Below, in pieces: positions 1 through 10,800 of a stretch of 64,000 nt of DNA. The stretch is taken from contig CAUEEP010000743.1 in the NCBI GenBank assembly GCA_958450365.1, positions 806,001-870,000 of the forward strand, read 5' to 3'. The stretch is from Mesorhabditis belari. Lineage: Eukaryota > Nematoda > Chromadorea > Rhabditida > Rhabditidae. The notes under the pieces are model-generated. The model did no database searches, had not been told where the DNA came from, and saw nothing but the letters and a program-made list of their open reading frames with translations. Both the position numbers and the translations under genes were made by a program. Position 1 is the first letter of the stretch; each line of letters starts with the position of its first letter.

Positions 1-242
1 CCCCCCTCGTACAGTCGCGTAGTCGCAAAAGTTTTTTAGTATTTCATTTTTTTCAAAGCACCCGTACTTTCAAAAAATGCGTCTTTGGTATCAAAAAATA
101 GCCCTGAATTTCAGCTATTTTTTGATACCTAAGCGCGCATTGTAGTATAAACCAGTCTCGAGAAGCACTTGTTCAAAGCTAGACTACGCAACACTCCGCA
201 CCGTCATTATGGCGGTGGGGTACTATTACAGTATTTACGGTA
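1..242. mobile_element. Family A small inverted-repeat transposon, right part
   Basis: The right end of a roughly 268-bp element whose left terminus lies outside the window. It ends in GTATTTACGGTA, the inverted form of the TACCGTAAATAC start seen in full copies at 30413-30679 and 55461-55729. The body holds an inner palindrome around AAAAAATAGC. It has no coding capacity, so it must be moved by a transposase in trans; see 12950-14316. Confidence 0.85.
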
Positions 243-291
243 TGTCAATTTGTCTTTGTTTTTTTTGTACTTACGCGGTTTGATTGACGAG

Positions 292-430
292 TGAACTCTT
301 CTTTGTCAATCGACTATTTGATGTCGAGATTCGCGTTCTTTTACGGATCGATACCGGATTTGAAATAAAAGAAGATGCGGAAGTTGATGAACCAACCGAA
401 CAGTTTACTTGCTTCGTTGAGGCCAACTAA
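292..430 (+). CDS. Possible last exon of an unidentified gene
   Basis: After a possible acceptor (GACGAG) an open frame runs to TAA at 428-430. It encodes about 45 residues with an acidic end (EIKEDAEVDEPTEQ) and is followed at once by AATAAAT, a usable poly(A) signal. The family A transposon at 1-242 would then lie in the last intron and the rest of the gene would be left of the window. I do not recognise the protein. It could be chance coding: the stretch is short and the acceptor is not the usual TTTCAG. Confidence 0.25.
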
Positions 431-848
431 ATAAATGAGATTCAGCATCGAGGTTAGTTACAGTTTTTGGGCCTTTACATTATTATCTTTTATTTTAGGA
501 CTTTGAATAGCGCTCAAAGTTGAACGTGACAAGATTTTTGCACTTTAGTCCGAAGACGTTGGAATATTTGTTGGAACAAATTCAGAAGAAACTCATACCA
601 AGCCAACAGCAGCCGCGAGATCAAAAGGAAATCCACTCGTATCATCACCGCTCGACGTTGTACCATCTTCATCATCTAAAAGATTATTTCTGATCTGTGA
701 TTTGACGATCACAAGCTCAAACCATTATCCGGTGTATTTTGCGAAGATTCAGGCACGGCAAATAGCTCAGCCTCGGCGCTCATTGTAGAGATTTTTCTTG
801 GATTTAGCAAGCCTCTTCTCGACATCTCATCCCGTCTATTTATATTTG
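431..848. other. Intergenic, possible decayed coding relic
   Basis: No complete gene is seen. A plus-strand open stretch near 515-675 reads FLHFSPKTLEYLLEQIQKK, faintly like the start of a DDE transposase of the PIF/Harbinger type. It is too short to assign. Confidence 0.2.
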
Positions 849-1060
849 TTGTGTCCGATTTAGATTTCCGTCCGATTTAGATTACAGTCTATATCGGACG
901 TCCAATTTAGATTACAGTCTACATACCGGAGCGCTGAACCCTTTCTTGGTTAAACTAAGGTATACATTTTCTGAAGTCTTTCAATGGCTACAATGGTAGT
1001 ATTAATATTACGGAGGGGGGGGGGGCGTCCGATTTAGATTCAATCTAAATCGGACACAAC
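849..1060. mobile_element. Inverted-repeat element with GTCCGATTTAGATT ends
   Basis: The left end has TTGTGTCCGATTTAGAT and the right end ATCTAAATCGGACACAA. The GTCCGATTTAGATT motif is also repeated internally, and a run of Gs sits near 1013-1025. A related copy lies at 23261-23660. It is non-coding. Confidence 0.65.
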
Positions 1061-2568
1061 ATATTAAATTTTTATTAAAACAAAAGGAAACGACAAATAT
1101 TATAAATCTATAAATAAATTTTCGAAAAGGATTGAATTTTGGGTAGATTGGGGGAATGAATCGTTTTGTCGGGAGGATTGAAGAGGCCTTTCCAAAAAAT
1201 TTTCTTTCTTCCCTACCCGTTCGCCAGGTTTTTTTCTTTCAGTGAAACCGAGCAAAAAATGAAAAAAAAGCAAAAAAGAAAAGAGAACGCCTAAGAGAGG
1301 ATGTGGGGGAGAAGTGAGAAGAGAAAAAAATCGGCCCGCCTCGAAGGGCCGCCCTGTGACAACCAAAAAACTCGCTCAACATCACCCGTAAATAGGAGAA
1401 ATTACTGAAATGCTTGTAAAAAGGAGATCACATAATTAGTTTTTCGAATTCAAAATCTTCATTTACGCCTTAAAAAACGAGCCTTCTTTTGTTAAAAGGT
1501 GATGAAAAAAGATAAATGAAGAGAAAGTTGAAAGAGAAAGTGAGTGAACGTTGTGGAAGTGTTTATTCAGTTTTTTATGCCTTTTAGTTCGATTTCCTCT
1601 TTTCTCGTGGGTTTTCTGCTTTTCTTTTTGTTTTTTTTTGGGATCGAATGGGGCTCGTCCCGCCCCGTGCCTCCACAAAAACTCCTTTCCAATGGCACCA
1701 CCCTATCGTTTATTACTCAGTTTTTTTGCCTCTTTTCAATTCACCCCACAATTTCGTATAGAAATTTGCTGAAAATTTCAACACGAATCAAGAAAAAATA
1801 AAATTTTCAACTTAAACAACTGCTAGAAATGGGAGTTCAATTAATTGGGCGAAAAGTAATCCCAAATCTCAAATCTTACAGTTATATTAAAAGAAAACTT
1901 TTTAATCCTTTTACTAGTTTTGATTTCTAGTAATTGTATTTGTATTTTTATTAAACAAAAAAAAACATACAATGATAAGAAAAGTCTGAAAAAATCTCAA
2001 AATCTCAAAATAAAATCTGTAAAAAAAAGCATTCTGATAAATTTGCTTAAGAAAAAGTGGAAAATTTAAGTAAACGATTGCTACTTTAAAAAGAAGCTCA
2101 CCTAGACAAAAAAGGAAAACGAACTGGGAATGAAAAATGAAAAAGAAAAAGAGAGACTGGGGTGGGGAACGGGAGAAGGGAGTGGAGGGGTGGAGGGGGA
2201 AGGGAAGGGAAGGGAGTGGAGGGGGGAGAAGGCGGGGAACGCTTGGCGACGCCGCATTTCGCCGCCAATCCTTTCCAATTTTTTTATACCATATAAAAAT
2301 GGATCTATTGGTGAAAAGAAGAAAAGAGATTTAACCTCAAAAAAAACCTCCACTAAGCCTAGTTCGCATTTTTAGCAGAAATACTTTTCAAATCTTTGCA
2401 CGATTTTTGTGAGTCCCCAAAATCAGTACAGTGCCTCTAAATGACCTCTAAAGTAACTACAGTAATGATTGAGACTTAAAACTTAAAGGTTGAAAGGTTT
2501 AAAGGCTTAAAACTTAAAGGCTTTAATGGATTAAAGGCTTCAGTGTTGATGACAAAATAAAGATTCTA
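1061..2568. other. Intergenic, no gene seen
   Basis: Low-complexity AT-rich DNA with purine and pyrimidine tracts. A G-rich, A/G-biased patch occupies 2150-2270. The short open frames on both strands are compositional, with no recognisable domain. Confidence 0.6.
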
Positions 2569-3132
2569 TTAGGTGTGTGAAAAAGTAATCCACGTTTTTT
2601 ATTTTTATCTGATGACCAAATAAGACGCTGTCTTCTCGAAAACCCTCGTTCAACCTCTTCAGAAATAGGCTTTACATTAAATTGTGATGGGTTAACCGTA
2701 AGGAAACGCTTGAATGCCATGAATTTTATCAAAAAGTTGGACAAATGGATACCGCATGAACGATAACGCGCGACCACATGTCTCTTTACAGACTCGACAA
2801 AAAATCCAGAGTATTGGATGGGAGGTTTTACCACATACACCTTATAGTCCAGACCTTTCTCCATCTGATTATTATTTATTTTTGTCTCTGTCTAACTTTT
2901 TGGCCAATAAATGGTTCAATTCCGAAGAAGATGTCAAAACCGAGGTTGATCTTTTCTTCGCCTCTAAGGACCAAGATTTTTATTATCATAGAATGTCTTT
3001 ACTTGTAGAACGTTGGCAAAAGGTTGTTCTTTCGAATGGTGATTACTTCGTTGAATAAAAATTATTTTAACGAAACTTATGGTCTTTTATATTTCAACGT
3101 TAAAAACGTGGATTACTTTTTCACACACCTAA
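2569..3132 (+). mobile_element. Internally deleted mariner element
   Basis: The element runs from TTAGGTGTGTGAAAAAGTAA to its inverse and is flanked by TA on both sides, the mariner target duplication. It is 564 bp, under half the usual length. A frame before 2756 ends in the WIPHE motif and is joined directly to DNARPH, so the stretch carrying the first catalytic Asp is missing. Confidence 0.85.
2756..3058 (+). pseudogene. Mariner transposase, C-terminal half
   Basis: The open frame begins at the second catalytic Asp (NDNARPHV) and continues through YSPDLSPSDYYLF, giving the D34D spacing of mariner transposases, and on to a normal C-terminal tail. The N-terminal DNA-binding half and the first Asp are gone, so no active enzyme can be made. 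The first Met is a deletion-junction artefact (CATGAACGAT), not a real start. It sits in the 564-bp deleted element and is clearly different in sequence from the intact mariner at 50269-51518. Confidence 0.85.
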
Positions 3133-3255
3133 TAACATTGGATATGATATAAAAAGCACCTGACATTGAAATGTTTAAATTTTAAGTTTAAACATTAATC
3201 AGCAGTAGGTTTTCTTTAATAAATAAATAATTTTGCGTTCTGTTGTGCTTTGCGT

Positions 3256-3281
3256 AAACGATTACTTTTTCACACACCTAA
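3256..3281. mobile_element. Solo mariner-type terminal repeat
   Basis: TACTTTTTCACACACCTAA repeats the right end of the element at 2569-3132, with a few differences just inside. It may be the remaining end of an older copy into which, or beside which, the deleted mariner inserted. Confidence 0.5.
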
Positions 3282-3282
3282 T

Positions 3283-3610
3283 ATTTTTGATGAAAAGTCA
3301 GACCGGATTTTTGTGAAAGCTTTTAAAAAGTTAATTCTTTTTCTGTAGTTCAACTTTTTTTTTTACTTAAAAAGATTATAAAAGAAGAAATACTTTATTC
3401 GGCAATATGTACAAATACACTTTGATATATGATTTCAAAGTTTGACACCGGATTTAGCGAGGATGAGACGAGACCACGAAAAAAACGACTGACCACCGAG
3501 AAAAGGCAAAGTTTTTTTTAGCGACCAAAAAGATTACCGGAATTATTTTAACACTTTAACATTTTAAACACTAAAACAATATAAGGTAATATAAACAAAC
3601 AAAAGAAGAA
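3283..3610. other. Intergenic, 3' flank of astacin gene
   Basis: AT-rich DNA downstream of the minus-strand astacin stop codon. I see no gene or clear repeat. Confidence 0.5.
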
Positions 3611-6289
3611 TTATCCGAGTTTCGACCAGCAACCATACATTCGATTTACTCGACGCAAATCGGAAGCCGAGAAATCGCTGGCTTTTCCCATAATCGACGT
3701 GTACTGCGTTTGTTTAGACTAAAAAATATATATAAATCAATAAAATAAGCCTCGTTTCCATAGATAGAGACTGGATAAAATCGAAAAGAGTTTAAGAATT
3801 TGAATAGAGGATTTGTAGATCGATTTGTAGATCATTGCTTTGATTCGGCTTTACTTTCAATTTACTTGGATTTACTTTACTTTTGCTTTTGCTTTACTTT
3901 CAATTTACTTCTGGAAGATTGACAATTTTGGAAGTCAATCTTCCAGAAGGGGGCCTTTTCTCATACGCCAACCTTCCGTTTCCTTGAATGGTTCCATTTT
4001 TGGAAAGTTTCTGTTTGAGTGAATGTTTACAATGTTTTGGCACTAAAATGGCTGCCATTTTGAGAGCTCTTGAATTTCTCTTTGACCAGAATTCGGCTCT
4101 CTACGGGGCGCCTCCAGAAGGGGGCCTTTTCTCATACGCCAACCTTCCGTTTCCTCTAAAAGCCCCCACAGTTTCTTTTTTAATCGAGTTATTAAATTCT
4201 GGAACCTTTTACCCCCTGATGTTCGTGATATTTCCACCTTGGCTAGATTTAAAGCCGCAATTTCGGCAATTGATTTGACTGCTCTGTGACTTCTTTCTTG
4301 AGGTATCTATTTATCTTTTGGGTGTGTTTTGAGTGGTGTCCCGGGTAATTATTGTGATTTTCTTTTGTCGCTATTCAACTGAATAAAGCATATATATATA
4401 ATCTTGAAGGTTTAAAACCTAAAATCCAGCAATAACCCTTTCACCTCAATAGTATTTTTCCCGTTTTTGCTGCCCTCATTGCTTTCATAGTGCATAATCG
4501 ATGTGTAATCATATCCCTCATTGTAGTAAGAAAGACCCAAATTCGTCAATTTATCGAAATCACCATTGGCTCCTGAAATTTCTTTGTTGAGTTTCTTTGT
4601 TGTGCAAGTTTTGAACGTTTCCCGTTTAAATCTTCATCATTAATATGTTCAAATACTATACCTGGAATGATATTCTGCCAAACAATCCGAACATACTGAT
4701 CTCGATCCTCTCTAAATCAATTGTTTAAAGAAAAGACTGTTGGTAGAGAAACTTTTCAGTTATCTTTTTGATTTCTGAACACTTTTCCTTGTATTTGGCC
4801 AACATTACTTAAACGTAAGTATTATTGGGTTTGATTATAGACTTAAGTTAAAGCTCAAAGTTCTTACCCCTCAGTTCATATCTTTCTTTCTCTTTCTTCC
4901 TTTCTCTTCCCCCCTTTGTATTCCCTCTTTCTTCTCTGGCAACAAGATACCGGATAGCTCAGTGGCTAGAGCATCTACCTGGAAAGCAGGATTCAATCCC
5001 CTCTCCGGAAATCTTTCCTTGTCTTTCCTTACTTTACTTCATTATTTTATTGTTAGCACCTAGGAATAGTTTAAAAAAAAACTCTCGAACCTTTGATGTT
5101 CGTGAATGAAGCCAATGACATGCATTAGCTCGTGAATCACCGTCGCATAATCAACACACTCATCCGCTAATGAAACCTGTTGTCTGCCGCCAACTCGAGC
5201 AAAATCAGCATAACATCTAGAATTTATAAATGAACTTTTTGATGACAGACGAATTGAACAAAACAAAAGTGTTACACTAAATAAAACAAAACTGTTTTAC
5301 TAAATAAAACAAAACTGTCAACCCTAAATCCAGTAAAAATTTAAAATCATTAATCTGTTCTCTCAACACTTAAAGATAAAAATCATCTTTAAATATTTGC
5401 TAACAAACCCGTCAAGTTTTGAGATGACCACATAATCCTTATCGGTGGCTCTTTTTGGCACAAAACTGATGCAAGTCTTTTGTTGATATCCGGCAAACGC
5501 TCGTGCAATCACCGCTTTTTGAGCACTTGCTAAAAAAGTTGAAATGTTTAAGAAATTCTGTAAATAGGCTGATAGATTTTATAGAGGAAATACGCGATTC
5601 ATTTTACTGTATGAGCTGGAGATGACATAGGGAACACGACCCATCGGCCATTTGTCCTTTTCGAGAGAGACGGCAATTCCACGCTTTGAAAGACCTCTCT
5701 GAAATGAGAATGGAAATCGATCAAAGTGCTCATAACCATTTTATAGTGTACTCATATGTCCCTCTGGATGAAAGAGATCAGTTGCGTTGTGGTGTAATGA
5801 TTAACACATTTGCCCCGTAAGCGAAGGTCTCGGGTTCGAGTCCCGATGGAGCACAAGTTTTGATCGGATCGGCTTTGATCGGGTTCCAAACTGTGCTAAC
5901 TAGATTTTGGTTTAAAAGAAACCAAAGAAAAGATAAAGTACTTTGATTTATGATTTTGTTTCTTAAAATCAAGAATACAATACTTCTCTTGATTTAAGAA
6001 AAAAATCAAACTTCAAACCCGAAATCTCATTCGAATGTCGTTGAGGGGCCGCGAGCGCATTGGCATCCGAGTATTCACAAACTGAAACAGAGAGATTTTA
6101 TAAAAAGCAAAAGACCTTTATTTTAAGTGCTTCTTTTCAATGTTTATTCTCAGATCAAACCTGTGCATTAAAGTAATCCTGTGCGGTAAGATATGTGAAA
6201 CCGGGTTCTTGTGCTTCTCCAAGAGAGACCAAAGCCCCAACGATCATTCCGATCATCACAACGATCAGTGACCTCCGCGCTCGCGGCAT
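3611..6289 (-). CDS. Secreted astacin-family zinc metalloprotease (NAS type)
   Basis: Eight exons: 6289-6161, 6081-6019, 5698-5608, 5529-5409, 5216-5091, 4711-4662, 4572-4445 and 3718-3611. All join in phase and give 271 residues. The protein has a signal peptide ([20 protein letters not shown]), a prodomain of about 40 residues, then the catalytic domain from [11 protein letters not shown]. It contains the zinc site [15 protein letters not shown] and the Met-turn SIMHY. Four cysteines (TCIS, GCYA, ECVDY, YGCW) match the two disulfides of astacins. It stops just after the domain, with no EGF or CUB tail, and I see no FxGD inhibitory motif in the prodomain. By family it cuts proteins outside the cell, for example in cuticle or gut. 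The start is the ATG that opens the signal peptide. Exon 8 was found beyond a 726-bp intron holding a LINE fragment, so reading stops earlier if that exon is missed. Confidence 0.9.
4115..4400 (+). mobile_element. LINE 3' end (reverse transcriptase tail), 5'-truncated
   Basis: The plus frame reads [20 protein letters not shown] then [10 protein letters not shown] before a stop, the classic end of a non-LTR reverse transcriptase ORF. It is followed by a 3' UTR ending in GAATAAAGCATATATATATA. The same 3' end occurs on the minus strand at 27310-27700. It lies in the last intron of the astacin gene, opposite to its transcription. A sequence of about 40 bp (CTTTTCTCATACGCCAACC and flanks) is present twice, at 3943-3988 and 4113-4157, so the left edge is uncertain. 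Confidence 0.75.
4950..5009 (+). repeat. Truncated tRNA-like sequence (SINE-like)
   Basis: It reads GGATAGCTCAGTGGCTAGAG (A box) to GATTCAATCCCCTCTCCGG (B box) in only 60 bp, too short for a tRNA. The same 3' half recurs at 57317-57391 (minus) and 63796-63863, so it belongs to a small dispersed tRNA-derived family. It lies in an astacin intron. Confidence 0.55.
5783..5853 (+). tRNA. tRNA or tRNA pseudogene, anticodon CGT (Thr) if real
   Basis: 71 nt with a perfect five-pair T arm around TTCGAGT and an anticodon stem TTTGC/GCGAA closing the loop CCCGTAA, so the anticodon would be CGT. Position 33 is C instead of the usual T, and the acceptor stem has a mismatch and wobble pairs. It is probably a tRNA-derived pseudogene. 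It lies in intron 2 of the astacin gene, on the opposite strand. Confidence 0.4.
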
Positions 6290-7150
6290 CTTAAAGTTAG
6301 ACAAAATTTTAGAATAGAGAAGAAAACTGGTAGGAAAACTGGTAACAAAACGGTCAGAATTTGATACTTAAATTCTCGGCAATCAGAAACCCATATTTTT
6401 CAATAATCTAGTGAAAAAAACGAGTTTCAAAAACGCTAAGAAATGAAAGTCAGTAAAATCACCAGCCAATAATCATCAGTCAATCAGTCAATAAAATCAC
6501 CAGAACAAACCAACAAAAAGATTTCTATAAAACTGAAAACCAAGATAAAGATATACCTTAAAACTGTAAAAGAAAGGTAGACCTAGTTCAATAAAGTTTG
6601 ATAAAAAGCAAGAAAGGTAGAAGTTTCAAGAAAATAACTGTGATTTGCAAGATCGAAGTTGAGAGTGAAGCCTGTGGGTCTCTGGGGGTGGTGCTCAAAC
6701 AAGCCACACTTTGCCCCCCGCCAACCCCCTTCTTTCTTTCTCTTTACTTCTCTTTCCATTCTGCCATGACGCTACAAGCGCAACCGGATGCGCGTTTCAG
6801 CAACAGGGAAAAGAGATTGAGAGAATGGGGAGAATTTGAAGAACAATCTGCACGAATACAAAAATAGAGAAGGGCATCGAAGGGATCTGAAGAGAAGAAA
6901 GGTAGAAGAGAAAAGGGGAGACAGGGGTCGTCTGTCTCTCTTTTTCTCTTCATCTATCTATTTCTTGGTCCCGCCACCCGGGCCATCCATCGACCTCTTG
7001 TTTGACAATAATGATGCCTGAAAAACGTGATTTTTCGATAAGGATAAATATCTGAATCAAGACTTTTGACTTTGAAGAGAAACTCTATTGAAACAATCAC
7101 TCGAAAGAAGCTATAGTAGCTGGATAGTATTGAAAATGTTCTAAAAAACG
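6290..7150. other. Intergenic between astacin and channel genes, no gene seen
   Basis: This is the 5' flank of the astacin gene and the far 3' flank of the channel gene, both on the minus strand. It is AT-rich with an A/G-rich patch at 6800-6930. It may hold the astacin promoter, but no motif is distinctive. Confidence 0.5.
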
Positions 7151-7486
7151 GGGGTCGGCTAATTTCCGCCATTTTTTTTTTGCGCAATTGGGTCATTTTC
7201 GCAACTGGGTCGTTTGCGCAACTTGCCATAACTTTCTTTTAAGTCGGCCAATCTTTATGATTTTGGTGTCATTTTGTAGATCTCAATAAGTGCAACAAAA
7301 TGACACCAAAATCATAAAGATCAATATGTAGTTTCGGGTCTTCGGCTAGGATCAATGTGTGGCTTCTGGTCTCTGGCTAAGATCAATATGGTTCACTTAG
7401 AAGAAAGTTATGGCGAGTTGCGCAAACGACCCAGTTGCGCAAATGACCCTGTTGCGCAAAAAAAGTTGCGGAAATTAGCTTACCCC
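7151..7486. mobile_element. Fold-back element (GCTAATTTCCGC ends)
   Basis: Long inverted repeat: GGCTAATTTCCGCCATTTTT and TTTGCGCAACTTGCCATAAC at the left are mirrored at the right by TTATGGCGAGTTGCGCAAAC and GTTGCGGAAATTAGCTTACC. The centre repeats ATCTTTATGATTTTGGTGTC in both directions. A truncated relative lies at 13203-13331. It is non-coding. Confidence 0.75.
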
Positions 7487-7824
7487 AAAAAACGAGAAAA
7501 AGATATTTAAAGAGTTAAAAATAATAAAAGAAGAATAAAAGAAGACTTGAGAAAACTGATCTTAAACCTTTCATAAAGACTTTACGGCCCTACCGCGAAC
7601 TCTTCAACCACTACCGGATCATTGTTTGATTGGGTGTTGTCTGTGTTTGTATTTCTCAAGCATTCAATCTGTCTGTTGCAAGTTTCCCCCACATCCATTT
7701 GTTTGTTTTAACGATACTTGTTTCATCAAATCAACTTTTCTCAATTCCAGTTGCTTCATTGGAAATTTTGAGTTGAAGAAAAACGGGAAAAGTAAAGGCT
7801 TTTTGATGAAATGAAAAAATGCTT
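7487..7824. other. 3' flank of the channel gene
   Basis: AT-rich DNA between a fold-back element and the channel stop codon. No gene is seen. Confidence 0.5.
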
Positions 7825-10800
7825 TTATTTTTTCACAGTAATAACGGATTGATCAAAAATACGTGGAGTTGCTATGACCATTGCTAATGAGATGAAAATG
7901 TAAGCACCAGTGAAAAGAAAAAGAAAGAAACGATCGAGAGCCATTGCCATGAATTTCCAGTCACTCTCCTCCTCCTCTTCAGCCTCTTCTTCTTCGAATT
8001 TTTTCTAAATCTTTTTTATAGATTTCTTTTTTTCTTTTACAATATTTCTATATTTCTATATTTTCTTTAGTTTTTTTAATTTCTTTTTTTAATTTCTTTT
8101 TATTTCTATTTCTTTTTATTTCTATTTCTTTTTACAGTCATGGACAAAAGTCTTGGCGGGTCCTGGGTGGCAACTTTCAAACGCAAATTTAGGCGGACCC
8201 ACAAAATATTGAATTTTTCGCCTCTATGTCTGTGCCGCCAAGACTTTTGTCCATTGTTTTTGTGACCTTTTTGCCTTTGACGCTTATTTTTGTTGTTTAA
8301 AATAAACTTTCGAGTTCAATGCTTGGTCATAACTAAAAGTAGAGTAAAAATGCTCAAAAATACTTGTGACAACTTTTTTATAGCCTCTCGGGAAGGTTCC
8401 TAAATTTGCGTTTGAAAGTTGCCACCCAGGACCCGCCAAGACTTTTGTCCATGACTGTATTTCTATTTCTTTTTCTATAGTTCAATTTTTCAAAAACCTA
8501 CTCGTATAAACTTTAAATTATCAGCGATTTCTCGCAATGATATCTCCATCGGCGTACACTCATCCAAACTGTACTGCGGGATTACATATCTTGGATTTTC
8601 TAAGTTTCTGTATATCTTTAGATTTTTTTTAAATTACCCGTCCAATTTGTTTCTTCAATCAGATCCTCACTAGAGGCTTTCAACCTTTCACTCTCCTCAG
8701 TTGACGATTTTGAGTCGATATTTTTGGATGTAATCGATGAACCTCGGTGACTCTTTTCGCGTATATCCTAAACGTTTTTGTAAATGAGATCTGAGTTGTT
8801 CTTTACTTCAAATGTTTCACATCGGCAACCTTGCAATTGTGGCGGACGAGCGAATTTCTTTCCAGGTCTTTCCATCATTAGAAACCATGGAAGCCATTCA
8901 AGGAAAATTAAACTCAGCTAAAATTTTCTTTACTAACAAAAAAAAGATAAAATTTAAACCAAAGGTCCCATGGGTGGTCGAGTTTTTGGATTTCGAAAGT
9001 GAATGGTGATAGTGAGAGTGGTGGTGATCACGGAAAGACCAAGAATCAATAACGAGGCGGTGAAAAAGGCAACTAAAAATGAATTTTGATAAAGAAAAAT
9101 CCCGTAGATACTCTAATAGAAGTACTATAGGAAGTCTAGAGCTTAGTCGAAGTTTCCTCTCAAAGAAACACTTAGATCTCGACACCAGTACGTTTATTTC
9201 TTTGGGCTTAGGTATCAAATTAAAGTAGAGAGAATGGGTGATTTTTTTTGAGATATAACACATATTTTTAGCATTAACCAGTGCTTAGAAAAACATCATT
9301 GAAAAGCGGCAAAAAAAGAGCCGATTTAGACTACGCGACTCTCCTATAGGATTATAGTTTTATTTAGAGTTTTATTAGAGTTTTTACAGTATTCTATGTT
9401 TTTATAGGAGCCTATGGTGGAGCGCTGATTGGCACTCAACCGCTTACCCTGATAACTGTTCGCTACGGAGCCAGAATTCGCTAGATTTTTTTCTCTTTGA
9501 TATATAATATTTTAATGGTTAGAAAGAAAGAGAAAAGAGAGAGAAATTGTCGAAGAATTTCACCAATGACTGGAATCGATTCGGATGTCGGTGGCGTCAC
9601 ATTGGAAACCATACCAAGAAAGACCAAAACCGAGAGCAAATTCGTGATTTCTGTGATTTTAAAGTAGAAAGGTACAATTGGATAAAGTAAAGCTTTAAGT
9701 AGCACTACAATTGTTTATTGTACAATTGTACAGTTATTCTATTGTTTATTGTACAATTGTACAGTTATTCTATTGTTTATTGTACAATTGTACAGTTATT
9801 CTATTGTTTATTGTACAATTGTACAGTTATTCTATTGTTTATTGTACAATTGTACAGTTATTCTATTTGTTATTGTTGTACAGTTTAAAGCCAGTTTCAT
9901 CCAGTTTCATCCAGTTTAAACCGATAAAACTTGTACAGTTGTTTATTGTAATTGATTTTAAAAGTTACGCTACAATTTTCCAAGAAATCCACCGAGTATT
10001 GCAAAGAAAACTCACGAACGGTGATCTTTTCACCGCACTCTGGCGGTAGCGCAAAGCCAAGCACATTTGACAATGAGATCAATAAAGATGGAATGATCCA
10101 GTTTAAACCTGTAAAAAAATGCCGTTAATCTTTAACTTCTAGTTGAATATATTGAAAATATTGAAAATTGAGCGGTTTTTGCATACTTAGCTTACCATAG
10201 TAGAGAGTTCGTCGCTTCAAATGAAGATAAAAATACACTTCGACATATTTTTTCCCAAAAAATTCTTGACGATCAACGTGTGATGGAGTGCCTGGAATGC
10301 ATAATAAGGCATAAAGCCCACTTTGGCGGCTGGGAAGCGCATGTCAGTGTAGCTCATGTTCATGTTTCTGGTAGAGCGTTCACCTAGAAAGCGAGCGGGT
10401 GAGGTGAGTTCCGAGGGTTCGAACCCAGTTTGTTTTGTTTCGAACCCGCCACCCATGTTTTGGATTCCCGGCCCCAACCGGTAACTCTTTATTGCGATAA
10501 GGCGATAAAGATAAAAGAAGGCAAACTATTACAAATACCGTATTCTCTCTAATAGTAGTGCACTCTCTAATAGTATTGCGGTCCAGGAGGGGATTGAAAA
10601 AATAGTTAGTGCGCACTACTATTAGAGAGAATACGGTAATATCATATTTACACTCCAAGTTTACAAATAATATCATATTTACTACATCATCATACTTAAT
10701 AAACTCCATTCTCCATTTGGTACATAATAATGAAGATCCATACTGTGTGGAGGGTTTAGACCTTCTGTATCGACAACGATATCCACTTTATGACCTGTAT

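Noticed and set aside
3611..4445. Astacin gene broken by the LINE insertion
   Set aside because: The missing C-terminal exon ([20 protein letters not shown] onward) lies beyond the LINE in phase, so the insertion is intronic.
9711..10049. 112-residue plus-strand open frame in the channel gene
   Set aside because: Its first half is the 31-bp tandem repeat and its second half is antisense to channel exon 8.
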